From Rhizohabitans arisaemae (GTDB lineage: Bacteria > Actinomycetota > Actinomycetes > Streptosporangiales > Streptosporangiaceae), in NCBI RefSeq assembly GCF_025996515.1, contig NZ_BLRH01000009.1:558001-622000 (forward strand): DNA of 64,000 bases, given 5' to 3'. The position numbers and the translations under genes are program-made. Below the pieces are notes generated by a model. It saw nothing but the letters and a program-made list of their open reading frames with translations, was not told the origin of the DNA and did no database searches. Positions 46,701 through 53,620 of this stretch are shown here, piece by piece (the first letter of the stretch is position 1; the number at the start of each line of letters is the position of its first letter).

Positions 46701-47638
46701 GTGAGGATGTCGCCCGCGCACTCCTCGACCGTCACGCCCTTCTCCGGACGCCACGGCACGATCAGCTCGCACACCTGCCCGACCTCGACGCCGTGCACCT
46801 TGCCGAGCCGCAGGACGGCGGCGACCGCGCGCAGCGCCGTACCGTCCAGCCGGCCTTGCGCACAGGAGGTCAGCACGAGGTCGAGGTCGGTGAGCGACAG
46901 GCCGGTGGCACGTTCCAGGCGAATCAGACGGTGAGCCCGGTCCAGCCAGCCCGGCGGCAGCTCGGCACCGCCGTCCGGCGGCACCAGCGTGGTCTCGTCC
47001 TCGTTCAGCGTGACCGGCCCACCCTGTCCGGCCAGCCCGAGGAGCTCGCGCATCCGGGGATGGTCCAGCCCGGTCGCCTCGGTGAACCGCCCCGCGTCCA
47101 GCAGCACCGCGAGCGTCTCGCCGGCGGCGAGGCCGTACCGCTCCCCGAGCACGGCCGGGTCGGTGCTCGACCCGGTGACGACCGCGGTGGTCTCGGGGGT
47201 GAGCCCGAGGTACTCCCGCGCCGCCACATCGTGGTCGACGTGCGTGGCGAACAGCCGGTACAGCTCCTCCGGCGTCACCTTCAGCTGCTCCAGGCAGACC
47301 CGCAGCCGTTCCGACCGCAGCGTGAACGGCAGCCCGAACGGATGCGTGGCCCTTTCCAGCGTCTCGTACGGCGCGCTCCCGGCGAGCCGCTCCAGCACCT
47401 CGTTGACGATGTCGAGGTAGGCGGTCTCGGTGAACGTGTTCTCCGAGTCGAGCACGACCTGTTTCAGGTCGGGCCGCCGCTCCAGCAGCTCGACCCGGTC
47501 GAACGTCCCCTCCAGGAGCCCCAGCAGCTCCACGAAGTACGCGGCCGGCGACCACACCGTCCGCGCGTCGTCCTTCTCGGGAAACCGCAGCTCCCCGAAC
47601 AACCGTGAGTAGTCGGGCGACGATCCTTCGTGTGGCAT
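34724..47638 (-). CDS. Giant Tc-toxin subunit A-like protein with hemopexin-like repeats
   Basis: About 4,304 residues from the second ATG (47638), which has AGGAG six bases upstream; the first ATG (47644) abuts the AGGAG. The N-terminal 330 residues match the VRP1 region of TcA proteins (YSRLFGELRFPEKDD, WSPAAYFVELL). A long helical shell follows. About 23 hemopexin-like blades lie at residues 1085-2290 and 6-7 more at 2895-3250. A neuraminidase-like/ABC-toxin region follows the first block (SRLAIAGGYVY). A coiled-coil and hydrophobic pore region lies near 3700-3850 (GAVAQFVAGGLKIGAAIA). A TcB-binding domain ends the protein (LFDRDFPGHYRRRIKTVSVAF, about 4055). TcA subunits are usually 2,000-2,600 residues; the hemopexin insert explains the excess. 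No signal peptide is seen. Upstream DNA is AT-rich and no TcB or TcC gene is in the window. Confidence 0.92.
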   Translation of the reverse strand: MPHEGSSPDYSRLFGELRFPEKDDARTVWSPAAYFVELLGLLEGTFDRVELLERRPDLKQVVLDSENTFTETAYLDIVNEVLERLAGSAPYETLERATHPFGLPFTLRSERLRVCLEQLKVTPEELYRLFATHVDHDVAAREYLGLTPETTAVVTGSSTDPAVLGERYGLAAGETLAVLLDAGRFTEATGLDHPRMRELLGLAGQGGPVTLNEDETTLVPPDGGAELPPGWLDRAHRLIRLERATGLSLTDLDLVLTSCAQGRLDGTALRAVAAVLRLGKVHGVEVGQVCELIVPWRPEKGVTVEECAGDILTHANRDYRFRLAALIGVAEPDVVEIVRRYREHYAKSEPSPFDRGRVTLAEISLLRRVGLLASALGIGTGELFDVLVALEGDPALQRYSTFAVLGEVGSEIRDLHRVLEGGAPEPALWLAQTLFAVVGWMGTAGFEGAELAEILGGRPDPGPSDLVALFDRLSGELDAVALTPQALVSNRFGIRAARVVHDVLVAFDDGVVAAVGSRLLAVDRVKAEAAAHRAVTDLGVIFPSDFTGLGLGDRLQGKIFRNLVYRAGLRADGTLAATPGELDLAGDFESHREMLFKAVAATVNGVAAFYPSDLTDFGDIGTELYDNLMFNGYLDEEGELLDPGFFLDPDNAAKFVVNVDLAEAVKPVADLVQERLDRFRTEALTLDPAVLAGLRLTDAQLNRLLASLRFNGHLDAEDRYTDQAALLGLAPDDFGLAAEFAVLRKAVLAALRSQIAAFHAELTTFTAEDFLHLADDLAAKRAFRALDGVDLADGRVVDPAVFADPEGTVDLGSDFSAADEELVFEHIARMLRDEAPYRLDPAALTRLGLTDEQRAALLGHLVTEGKITERYAVPPAWLGYFANADNSLDFALPGMVDYARDVFFLLHAVAKDLTAAVTEITDRLVALADRQDRTLYACLADVLGLDQATARALCGCVAGGEREARTLLAAPALDLPKLPDDPRLRLAHRRIRRFALLAAKLGLDAVEVSVIFADQDLVGKYPEPLTLPPGVNRIQALLDAGDGTILLFGDDGGYWTYDAVTRALTSPARHPLSDLSPHLAVLSTVDAAFTRPDGVAWLAGRDVGGAALVFTRERGGTRWARKTQTWGKIKNAFADPARIDGAFTDNDGRTYLFAGDQYVRYSAGFDAVDEGYPRDVAEWRSHEGLPVPGANEAVDACFQDPDGVVHLFSGDRWITVNGERPAAEVWGRTGSASAGATSIDAAYAVPSAVHLIAGGEVLRYSDSLENPGVHADEGVSRRLQGVPPQFEGGVEAAFTDPSGVVHLFKDGKTVALDGTSATIAATAERWGVLTPALPGNRVDAAFAGLDGRTYLFSGDTYLRYSTADYSAADPGFPRTIAGDWGGLTRVDASFVMDGRTYLFGEGGLLFEVPVVHQADLDAGRLTPALRILFQEHGLTLTGVRGSAPRWDLATGEGVAITVVREGLRLKARGDGSRFYVRYSTRDYRTPDQGFPKPLADNWWNMPDDLRLDPVDAVFTGRDQRTYLFAGSRFVRFDARHRWWSEPMEIREKWDSIPFDRIDAAFVGVDGRTYLFSGDRYVRYSADDYTEIDDRYPAAVSGLWGHVTNNLARSGRVDAAFVLDVVEKVDGVDVTRTRTYLFSGDQYVRYTGTDLTVVDPGYPRRISALSAEPGLAALPVPLDGVEAAFADRRTAYLFRGGVCHAVSTTSYRRYDDLPLGDVRCAYLEDGSIVAETGEGWRRLSALEGRAVTAVPFRPRTLRTVPARFASGLSSVLTGADGTTYLFTGSTCFNTQLGHDYPIEQEWGRPRDVLRETGAVDAAFVGRDGKTYLFSGDQFVVYAAGASVVEGDPQPIAAHWGGLESVALAYVHRDRTHLYGKPGPDGLVRHVVYSGTSYTAPDAGYPVTTPAVFPGAPEGFALPDAVLVEGTTLVLLAGKQCVSYDDRAGRWSVVRPIERLYPGFGHDLVAPDKLRSALRASDGATWFFFGDTCAAFRDDAFGPRAPVREHWGLSPNPFLAPGGTVDAAFVWRGQYTYLFSGDRYVRYTGPVYRNIDPGYPKPVAGNLRKEEPFTLLPEAFEDALDRPIDAIVGNDRTIHVIVGGVCHTVSTAQAASFEHGSLGRTRNTFAETGRVDAALVADRKIYLFSGDQYVRYSGSDRTRVDDGYPRALADLAAELGLPPLPPDFQDGLDAAFRGPDGVIRLFKGRQCLSGGTVEPVSGRWGTVRNAFDSGRLGAAFTAPSGELYAFSGDQYVRYPADGLLDHIEPGYPRTFQHDFGDTPADFHDGPDGAFVLDGRTYLLKGDRYLRYSGPYHVVDRTFPQDFRHRWAGTADYRLSDVHTIVRFAELCRSHPDGLAAFFLDGADDPYTYLAETLGQPIDEVRWARRNMGLLRAGTHEEQLFEIEFLLTLTDLFAAADRIGTGPSELYDVWAKVFGPAPDLEAAAGTLHAVLQRRTAPLEFKARSAQIRDRLNVLRRDALLAWLTPRHGDSRELYEQYLIDVDMGHEGKTSRVREAIAATQLYLQRYLLGLETVALPGGADPEAVRLRLRTWWSWMRSYRTWEANRKVFLYPENYLRPELRTRKTPAFSTLQDDLLQGDITAEAVQAAYKRYLDEYTEVSRLAIAGGYVYRPEEAGPEVRRLVLFGRTRTEPRRYYHRTAEFRDGGKLSATWDPWLKVDVQIAADRVHPVHAFGRVFVFWPAVEPAPAGDPSTTTVVVTEGSSGHQQVNAPPPRFQVKIYYSFRNLNGEWVAAQVLASDVEREGMITDVGLYVQASRKVPGVSEHDAIVVQCSYTYGDNPVKSAFTLTPEMYALPAGTTVAPARPTDLDRLFDEPPATAITEEQVVRFNAPADSQDGRWFSVDHKGGSFLCRPVAAPDDPAPLLPFKGNDHRLPTTWDRVDAGFRLTDGTLYFFEAARGTYIAVPPDRVTSQQTRKPVADRFGVVGTALLRDGVVDSGVIRGGKVYLFAGDEYYRHPARPFGTLDPGYPKKLADNPDDLPKGWSKIDVAFTMPGGAEVLYSRARNSFVVTGSGKGLQSASSAWGVPSTGVDRVHRRGDEVFLVYGDRYVRLKNDLTVEPRSYALAGNADQVPVQAGPGPVLQDGSLVISFDNDRASYTLKDGGTTTSGSTRELGRVPTGFGRTGEVDAAYVAGGRLFLVGPDEYVRYTLVDGGETIPEYVDEGYPKKTAQRIQGVLTRGERRYAVGSAGYAPLAKDWEPGTPVTFLSYQGNWRGLPDGFPGDFTGLLDGGTALYLFLGPNYAAYPLDDTVPRPYEIAALPTELVRLTSSTASELNRRLLAGGVDALLDPVGQELDELPAFSTAASDAKTVRVKQELAEHVPVSSHLDFDSANGLYHWEIFFHAPLLIAQALNGAQRFEEARHWYEYVFDPTRPARYWRFLPFLAVDVAALVAECRQDLAALGSSVVESRLSPILTELDALAPAFRRAHDLTAEQLTYLADLAGSGLDAVRAALAALPRGPVADGLGERVAMIGGLRRQYNLMGDREALVQAYLDDPYDPHAIAQLRPEAYRRAVVMAYIDNLLDWGDMLFRQYTAETVDEARMLYIYAYDLLGSRPVTLGPAALPPAAPYSRDLGDGPGETGHLTADGALLEEAGAVHAGVAHPYFYVPGNEQFLEYWNRVEDRLTKIRQSLDIMGVSRPIPLFDPPLDVMALVRGAAGGLTADQVVAAAAAPVPAYRFEFTHQRARELADRLQQLGNSLLDAIDRRDNEELTLLQNRQEGEILALTKQIKETQVTMAEESLAEARDAKAAAEDRVAYYQKLIDEGMSPLQQARLAMLAIGAVAQFVAGGLKIGAAIASGVPQALVGPFIMGTEVGGEQVGKALEVGADVSSSFGEGFSQLAEVLGVRADHEQQEQDWKFQRDTSRSDVVQLGHQLTGAELQLAVARRELEIHNREIAHLTAVTDFLTAKFAGPELYGWMVGQVSGLYFQTYRLAHDMARAAERAFEAERGTAPGLIRATYWDSRRKGLLAGDQLAFDLDRLGQAYFDAGGRGLEITKRVSLLQLDATALLALTSGGRCEFALTETLFDRDFPGHYRRRIKTVSVAFVTADGPVTANATLTQIDNKTVLSPDPKAVRFLLDPKGSPPESMRGDWRPGQRVALSEVDDGREDSGLFELRYDDERYLPFEGTGAVSRWRLETRKPPAGLLDVVITVRYTAEDGGETFATAVRGMLKPYPSALFLDVAARFPDAWDDFTAGGGAELQLPITPDLFPAMSGRQVTGVVAQYGAAGGSARFLLHGDPRLALAPGKLVQTPGLVAGTRAWRLTVTGDPAALDGFSLILLYRATP
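40780..44400 (-). repeat. Main hemopexin-like repeat block inside the toxin gene
   Basis: About 23 units of 45-60 residues, each around the core V/I-DAAF...DGRTYLFSGDQYVRYS and ending in PGYP before the next W-G turn. Spacing is irregular and several units are degenerate, such as HLIAGG and VLLAGK forms. Four blades make one hemopexin propeller, so the block would give five to six propellers. A second block of 6-7 units lies at 37880-38960. Confidence 0.85.
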
Positions 47639-47918
47639 GCGCATCTCCTGCAGGCGACCCGGAACGGCGCCTCATGCTCTCCGGAGATGAACAATCCCGC
47701 CTACTTACCACAAAGCCATAGATCCAATATCAATTTTCTCCAGCACAAAACCCTGTTTATTTGTCAAATCACCCAATATCTAGACAATCCCAGACTTGTC
47801 GGAGATTTGTGCCTGTCGCCGCCCGTGCACCAACACTCCGGAGACCCTCCGTCAAGACCCCTGTCCGGATCGACAAAAGCCTTGCGAATTCAGTGATCCG
47901 GACCGGCTCCCGGCCCGC
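47639..47918. promoter_or_regulatory. AT-rich upstream region of the toxin operon
   Basis: No gene in this gap of 280 bp. The 47690-47810 part is much richer in AT than the genome. GACAA and TTGTC form an inverted repeat at 47783-47800. Reading leftward, TTGATA and TGGTAA with a 17-bp spacer lie in the AT-rich part and may be a promoter; other combinations are as plausible. Confidence 0.4.
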
Positions 47919-48068
47919 TCACCCGTGAAAGATGCTCACCCCACCCGGGCCGATGAGCAGGCCGAGCACGATCAGCACAATGCCCAGCAGGATCTGCCGG
48001 CGCGCGATGATGACGTAGAGACCCCAGATCACGAGGACTACCGCGATGATCCACAATAAAGTCCACAT
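47919..48068 (-). CDS. GPGG-motif small membrane protein
   Basis: 49 residues, starting MWTLLWIIAVVLVIWGLY and ending GLLIGPGGVSIFHG. Two hydrophobic segments are separated by ARRQ, and the IGPGG motif is the hallmark of this small family in actinomycetes. Function unknown. The ATG at 48068 is preceded by purine-rich sequence. It lies upstream of the toxin gene but 280 bp away, so it need not share its promoter. Confidence 0.8.
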   Translation of the reverse strand: MWTLLWIIAVVLVIWGLYVIIARRQILLGIVLIVLGLLIGPGGVSIFHG

Positions 48069-48291
48069 AGATTAACCATCCCCCACCAAATGGATAAATA
48101 CCTCAAATATCTGCAAATACCCCAATAGAGAGGAAGGGTCGTCGATGAAAACGAGGAGAGGCGTTCTCCGGGGAGGGAAGCGTCCGATGACCCGCTTCGG
48201 CTACTTCCCGGCCAGGCCTGCACGTGACGTGATCGCCTGTCGGGGATCGACGGGCCCAGGGTGCCCGGGGTGGCCACCCTGGGTCGAGGGG

Positions 48292-48738
48292 TCAGACGGT
48301 GCCACGCCAGGCGCCGGTCTCCTGACCGCGCCGTTCGATGAACACGGCGAAGCGGTTGAGGTCGCCTTTGACCCGGTGGGCCAGAATGCCCGTGTGGTCC
48401 GCCACGTTCTCGGCCAGCCCCTCGGGGTCGGTGTCCATCTGCAGGCTGACGCGGGTGCGATTGGCGTCGATCGGCTGGAAGGTGACGATGCCCGCGTGCC
48501 GGGGACCGGTGACCGAGGCCCAGGCGATCCGCTGGTCGGGGTACTGCTCGGTGATCCTGGCGTCGAACTCGCGTTCCACTCCGCCGATCTTGACCTTCCA
48601 GTGGGTCATCGTGTCGCCGTGCTGGACGACCGACTCCACCCCCTCCATGAAGTGGGGGAAGGACTCGAACTGGGTCCACTGGTTGTAGGCGGTGCGCAGG
48701 GGTACGGCGACGTCGACGGACTGGGTGATGCTGCTCAT
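48292..48738 (-). CDS. SRPBCC family protein (polyketide cyclase/dehydrase-like)
   Basis: 148 residues from the ATG at 48738, with AAAGGA upstream. The pattern is that of START-like ligand-binding proteins: MSSITQSVDVAVPLRTAYNQWTQFESFPHFM at the start, W..KIGG.EREFDARIT in the middle, and a long C-terminal helix LNRFAVFIERR. These proteins bind hydrophobic ligands; in actinomycetes this subgroup is widespread with stress or spore genes. It is monocistronic here. Confidence 0.9.
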   Translation of the reverse strand: MSSITQSVDVAVPLRTAYNQWTQFESFPHFMEGVESVVQHGDTMTHWKVKIGGVEREFDARITEQYPDQRIAWASVTGPRHAGIVTFQPIDANRTRVSLQMDTDPEGLAENVADHTGILAHRVKGDLNRFAVFIERRGQETGAWRGTV

Positions 48739-48973
48739 CGGTGATCCTTTCCTGTTCCGGTCGTGGCCGGTACGACGTTCGTCGCCCCGACCGTGAACAA
48801 CCCCGGTACCCCTCTTTCTTGGCGCTATGCGGCCCACTCGGCCCTACCGCCAGGGCCCGAACCCGTCTTGACGCGGGAAGCGGAACGACGGCCGCCGTAC
48901 GGCCGGGTGTGGGCCACGGCAGACCGGGTAGGCGCCTGAACAGGGAAAATCGGAATCGGGGGAGTTGAGAACC

Positions 48974-49294
48974 GTGCCACGTGGTTCGAGTCCCAAACGC
49001 GAACGGCAATACGAGCACATCAAGGAGAGCGCCGTGAAACGCGGCGAAAGCCGCAAGCGAGCCGAGGAGATCGCGGCGCGGACCGTCAACAAGGAGCGGG
49101 CCCGCGCGGGAGAATCGCGCACCGCGAGCCGTACCTCCCTCCAGGACATCTCCTCGGGCCGGCGCGGCGGCCTGCGCTCCCACAAGGGAGCAGGCGGGCC
49201 CACCAAGGAACAGCTCTACGAGGAGGCCCGGCGCCGCAACATCAAGGGCCGGTCCCACATGACCAAGGCCGAACTGGAGAAGGCACTGCGCTGA
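48974..49294 (+). CDS. Rho_N-domain 'plasmid stabilization'-type protein
   Basis: 106 residues from the GTG at 48974, with GGGGGAG ten bases upstream. The N-terminus PRGSSPKRERQYEHIKESA and the ERAEEIAARTVNKERA-type helix are conserved in actinobacteria. The C-terminal 35 residues form a Rho_N (SAP-like) helical motif (TKEQLYEEARRRNIKGRSHMTKAELEKAL). Very basic, so probably nucleic-acid-binding. Annotated in databases as plasmid stabilization protein, though no toxin partner is visible. Confidence 0.85.
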   Translation: MPRGSSPKRERQYEHIKESAVKRGESRKRAEEIAARTVNKERARAGESRTASRTSLQDISSGRRGGLRSHKGAGGPTKEQLYEEARRRNIKGRSHMTKAELEKALR

Positions 49295-49387
49295 AGTCGG
49301 TCCACTCGCTGGAGCGACGGGTTCGTGAAATCCATCCCCGCGTGGAATGCCGATCGAATTGACACCGGCCCAGCCACAATGGCGGCC

Positions 49388-50476
49388 ATGAAGCTGAAGA
49401 TCGCACGAGCCGCCGCCCGTGACTGGATCACGACCGCGGGCCGCTTGTACCCCGGCTACCTCGGGGCCTATCTCAGCGGTTCGACCACCGCGCTGCCCGA
49501 TGACGCCGAACTGCCCGTCGGCTCGGACGTCGACATCATGCTGGTCACGCGGCAGCCCGTCGACGGGCTCAAGCTCGGCAAGTTCGAGCACAGGGGTGTC
49601 CTGCTGGAGGTCACCTACGTGGCGTGGGACCGGCTTCACCCGGCCGAGGTGGCACTGGCCGACTACCACCTGGCCGGCGGACTGCGGTACGACACCATCA
49701 TCGACGACCCGGCCGGGGCTCTGCACGCCCTTCAGCGGCAGGTCGCCGCCCGCTTCGCCGACCCGGCCTGGGTCCAGGCCCGCTGCCGGAGCGTCCGCGA
49801 CAAGATCCAGACCGCGCTCGAGAGTCCGGATCCGGCGCTGCCCTGGCATGACCAGGTGACGAGCTGGCTTTTTCCCACCGGGGTGACAGCGCACCTGATC
49901 CTGGTCGCCGGCCTGCGGAACCCGACCGTGCGACTGCGCTACCTGCGTGCCCGCGAGGCCCTCACGGACTTCGGTCTGGCCCGGTGCTACCCCGGCCTGC
50001 TCCGGCTGATGGGCGCCGACCAGCTGACCGCCACTCAGGTCCGCGGGCACGTCGACGCCTTGGCCAGGACATTCGACGCGGCGGCCGCGGTAGCCAGGAC
50101 ACCGTTCTTCTTCAGTACCGACATCACCCCGATCGCCCGGCCGATCGCCGTCGACGCGAGCTATGACCTGGTCGAGCGTGGCGACCACCGGGAGGCGATG
50201 TTCTGGATCACGGCGACCTTCGCCCGCTGCCACAAGATCCTCGCCGCCGACGCCCCCGAGACCCAGGCCCGGCTGACTCCGTTGTTCGACGCCGTCCTGT
50301 ACGACCTCGGCATCTCCTCCGGTAGCGACCTGAGGCACCGCACGCAAACGACGCTGGCGGCCCTGCCCGAGCTATGGGACACCACCGAGAAGATCATCGC
50401 AGCAAGCGTCCGAGGGAGAGAACGGGCCGTACGGCTTGCCCACGTGTTCCGGTTTTACCGTGGCGGTCACCTCTAA
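49388..50476 (+). CDS. Nucleotidyltransferase-fold protein
   Basis: 362 residues from the ATG at 49388. Residues 15-60 contain YLSGSTTALPDDAEL and then GSDVDIMLV, the GS...DxD active site of the nucleotidyltransferase fold. The rest is helical and could be a ligand-binding or HEPN-like part. It resembles aminoglycoside-type nucleotidyltransferases but the substrate is open. An in-frame ATG nine bases upstream is also possible. It ends 117 bp before cas3 on the same strand. Confidence 0.75.
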   Translation: MKLKIARAAARDWITTAGRLYPGYLGAYLSGSTTALPDDAELPVGSDVDIMLVTRQPVDGLKLGKFEHRGVLLEVTYVAWDRLHPAEVALADYHLAGGLRYDTIIDDPAGALHALQRQVAARFADPAWVQARCRSVRDKIQTALESPDPALPWHDQVTSWLFPTGVTAHLILVAGLRNPTVRLRYLRAREALTDFGLARCYPGLLRLMGADQLTATQVRGHVDALARTFDAAAAVARTPFFFSTDITPIARPIAVDASYDLVERGDHREAMFWITATFARCHKILAADAPETQARLTPLFDAVLYDLGISSGSDLRHRTQTTLAALPELWDTTEKIIAASVRGRERAVRLAHVFRFYRGGHL

Positions 50477-50593
50477 AGGTGATTCCGTGTGTGAGGGGCC
50501 GACGCAGTGTCGGGCTGGGGATTCGCATACAAACCTTGGCTGTTCTGTCGGTGGTTGTGTCTAGGGTGCCACTCACCGTAAGGAAGGCTGGTG

Positions 50594-53491
50594 ATGTGGG
50601 TGGCGTTCGACGATGACATCATTGTTAGGCGGCTGCTAGCGGCATTGTGGGGCAAATCCCGCAAATATGCAGGTGGCACCATGAACCTGCTTCTTTCTCA
50701 CATGCTTGACACCGCAGCGGTAGCCGAGCGCATCTGGGACGACTATCTGGCTCCGGCGACCCGGAACCTGCTCGATGAGATCTCCGGTGGGCAGGGGCGC
50801 CGGTTCTTCGCCTGGCTGTGCGGAATCCATGATTGCGGGAAGGCGACTCCCGCCTTCCAGCGTGTGGACGACGAAGGCGCCGCCAGGGTCAGAGCCGCAG
50901 GTCTCTCCTGGGATGAGGCATCGGTCAAGAGAGCGCGATGGCGGCACGACAAAGCCGGGGGAGCGCTGCTGATTCGCCTGCTCGGCGGTGTCTGGGCCGA
51001 CGAGCAGACGGCGTGGGTCTGGCCGCTGGTAGCGGGCCACCATGGCACTTTCCCCTCCATCGACTTGGCTCATCGACGAATGTCTCGGGGGGAACCTCAG
51101 GGCAGGGGCCCGGGCTGGGCGAGAGCTCAGCAGGCGGTGGTGGAGACTTTCACCCGTTTCCTGGGATACGAGAGCCTCGCGGCGGTTCAGCCCGTCAAGG
51201 TTCCCAGCCGCGCCCAGCAACTCCAGCTAAGTGGGTTTGTAGTCATGGCCGACTGGATCGCCAGCGACCAAGAGCACTTCCCCGGGATCGATGATCTTTC
51301 GGTGCTCAGTGCGGAGGTCGCGCGTGGACGGGCGGCTGCGGCCTGGGCCAAACTCGGGCTGCGCGGAGGGTGGGGGCCCTTGGAGGTTCCCAGTCCACAG
51401 GTGTTCGCGAGCCGCTTTGGCCAACCCCCCAGGCCATCTCAGAAGCAGGTCTTGGAGATGGCCCTGGGGATGCAGGCGCCCGGCATCATGATCGTGGAAG
51501 CACCGATGGGAGAGGGAAAAACGAAGGGTGCCCTGATAGCCGGGGAGATCTTCGCTGCCAGGTTCGGTTTCAGCGGTGTCTTCGTCGGCATGCCGACCCA
51601 GGCGACCTGCGACCCCATGTTCAGCCAGGTACGCAAATGGCTCGCCCCGTATGGCGATCTGGCCGACCAGGTGACGCTGCTCCATGGGAAACGGCGATTC
51701 AACAAGGAGTGGAAACAGCTTCTTGGCGAATCCGCTGAGGAGTCCTTCGACGATACCTACGGCGGAATCGAGGAAGACGACCTGTACGGCGAGGTGGCCT
51801 GTTTCACGGAGTCGACCGAACCTGAACGGCAGGGACCATCGGAGTGGTTCCTGAAGAAGTCCCGGGGACTGCTGAGCCCGTTCGTGGTGGGAACCATCGA
51901 CCAGCTGCTGTATGCGGCGACCCGGACCAAGCACGTAATGCTCCGCGCCGCTGGTTTGATGGGCAAGGTCGTCATCTTGGACGAGGTTCACGCGGCCGAC
52001 ATTTACATGTCGCAGTTCCTGCTGGAGGGCTTGCGCTGGCTTGGCCAGGCACGCGTTCCGGTGATCCTTTTGTCGGCCACACTGCCTGCCGCGCAACGGA
52101 GGACGTTGATTGCCGCCTATCTGGCAGGGGCCGCGTCCCGGGAGGAGGTCGGCACTGTCGGTCTCCCGGAGCCGAAGGGGTACCCGAGCGTGACGACGGC
52201 CTGCCTGGTCGACGGGGAGCCGGTCTATCAGGTTGCTCACACGCGTACCTGGCGGCCCGATCTTCCGGTGAAGGTCACCGTGTTCCCCGAGGCGTGTCCC
52301 CCTGCCCGGCAAGACGACGCGGATGCCGAGCAGAGTGAAACGATTGCGGATCGGCGACTTGCCGAGTTTCTGGTGGAGCGGCTGGCCGAGGGGGGCTGTG
52401 TTCTCGTCATCCGAAACTCCGTCATCCGGGCTCAGCAGACCTACCAAGCGATGAAAGCGCGTTTCGGGGACGACACGCGGCTCTTGCACGGCAGGCTCGA
52501 CGCGGAGGATCGGGCAGGGCAGACCGAGAAATGTCTGGCACTGCTTGGCCCGCCCGGCGAGAATGCCCCTTCTCGGCCGTATCGGCTGGTCCTGGTGGCG
52601 ACTGCCGTGGCTGAGCAGTCTTTCGACGTAGATGTGGATCTTCTCATTTCCGATCTCACGTCCATCGACCTGCTGTTGCAGCGGATCGGGCGGATGCACC
52701 GCCATGCGGGAGTTACACGGCCCGCCGGGCTGAGGCTACCTGAGGTGGTCGTGACCGGCTTCGATCCCGGTAGTAGCGAGGAACTGTGGATCGAGCCGCA
52801 CAGCGAGGCGGTCTACGGGCGATATCTGCTGATCCGTACTGCTGCGCTGATCGGTGACGCTGTGGCGGATCCGTGGATGATCCCCGCCACGGTTCCCGCC
52901 CTGGTCGAAGCGGTGTATGGCGGTGGGCCGTGCAGCGTGCCACCTTGCTGGGAGGCCGCTGAACACAGGGCGCGTACGGCATGGGAGAACGATCAGCGCG
53001 ATCGGGCCGGTAAGGCTCAGCAGTACCTGCTGACCCGTGCCGGTGAGCATGAGCTGACGACGTTGGAGGGGCTGCACTACGGCAGTGCGCAGCGGGCCCT
53101 GTCCGAGGACGGCCTGGCCGCAGCGGTTCGTGATGGTGATCCCAGCGTGGAGGTGGTCATGGTGAGCTTGACCGAGCACGGCTACCGCACCCTTGGCGGA
53201 AGATTCTTAGGAATCAACGGAGAGGCGTCGGCGGACTTGCTTGAAGAGGTTCTGGGGGGCACCGTCCGTTTGCCGTCCAAGCTCACCAGAGCTGCCGAGT
53301 CGGAGCTAGGTCCGCTGGAGGGCTGGCGTAGTCACGGCTGGCTTCAGCATTGTCGGGCACTTGTCCTCGACGCGGAGGGTACAGCCAAACTGGGTGGTTA
53401 CGTCATCCGGTACGACTCACACCTCGGGCTGGTTGTGGAGGGGAACGGATCTCCTCGTTATGAGCGGGGTGCATACAGGCGGAGTCGATGA
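50594..53491 (+). CDS. cas3: CRISPR-associated helicase/nuclease Cas3 (type I-E)
   Basis: 965 residues from the ATG that follows AAGGAAGG. The N-terminal HD nuclease carries LLLSHMLDTAA, GIHDCGK and VAGHHGTFP. Helicase motifs are APMGEGKTKGAL (Walker A), DEVHAAD (DExH), LLSATLP and the final QRIGRMHRH. Cas3 is recruited by Cascade at an R-loop and degrades the displaced strand. It precedes cse1 by 275 bp, an unusually long gap that contains a tandem repeat. Confidence 0.96.
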   Translation: MWVAFDDDIIVRRLLAALWGKSRKYAGGTMNLLLSHMLDTAAVAERIWDDYLAPATRNLLDEISGGQGRRFFAWLCGIHDCGKATPAFQRVDDEGAARVRAAGLSWDEASVKRARWRHDKAGGALLIRLLGGVWADEQTAWVWPLVAGHHGTFPSIDLAHRRMSRGEPQGRGPGWARAQQAVVETFTRFLGYESLAAVQPVKVPSRAQQLQLSGFVVMADWIASDQEHFPGIDDLSVLSAEVARGRAAAAWAKLGLRGGWGPLEVPSPQVFASRFGQPPRPSQKQVLEMALGMQAPGIMIVEAPMGEGKTKGALIAGEIFAARFGFSGVFVGMPTQATCDPMFSQVRKWLAPYGDLADQVTLLHGKRRFNKEWKQLLGESAEESFDDTYGGIEEDDLYGEVACFTESTEPERQGPSEWFLKKSRGLLSPFVVGTIDQLLYAATRTKHVMLRAAGLMGKVVILDEVHAADIYMSQFLLEGLRWLGQARVPVILLSATLPAAQRRTLIAAYLAGAASREEVGTVGLPEPKGYPSVTTACLVDGEPVYQVAHTRTWRPDLPVKVTVFPEACPPARQDDADAEQSETIADRRLAEFLVERLAEGGCVLVIRNSVIRAQQTYQAMKARFGDDTRLLHGRLDAEDRAGQTEKCLALLGPPGENAPSRPYRLVLVATAVAEQSFDVDVDLLISDLTSIDLLLQRIGRMHRHAGVTRPAGLRLPEVVVTGFDPGSSEELWIEPHSEAVYGRYLLIRTAALIGDAVADPWMIPATVPALVEAVYGGGPCSVPPCWEAAEHRARTAWENDQRDRAGKAQQYLLTRAGEHELTTLEGLHYGSAQRALSEDGLAAAVRDGDPSVEVVMVSLTEHGYRTLGGRFLGINGEASADLLEEVLGGTVRLPSKLTRAAESELGPLEGWRSHGWLQHCRALVLDAEGTAKLGGYVIRYDSHLGLVVEGNGSPRYERGAYRRSR

Positions 53492-53620
53492 GCGTCATTG
53501 CGTCGTTCGTGCGCCTGCATGCGCGCCCGTCTCCGCAATGCGGGGCCAACCGGAGCCTGAGAAATAGCTACGGATCATCCTCGTGTGGCGAAGACACGAA
53601 CTCGGGGCGAGACCAATTTG

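Noticed and set aside
48038-50347. A 769-codon minus-strand open frame
   Set aside because: It overlaps the SRPBCC gene in another frame and the Rho_N and nucleotidyltransferase genes on the opposite strand, all of which have recognisable motifs.
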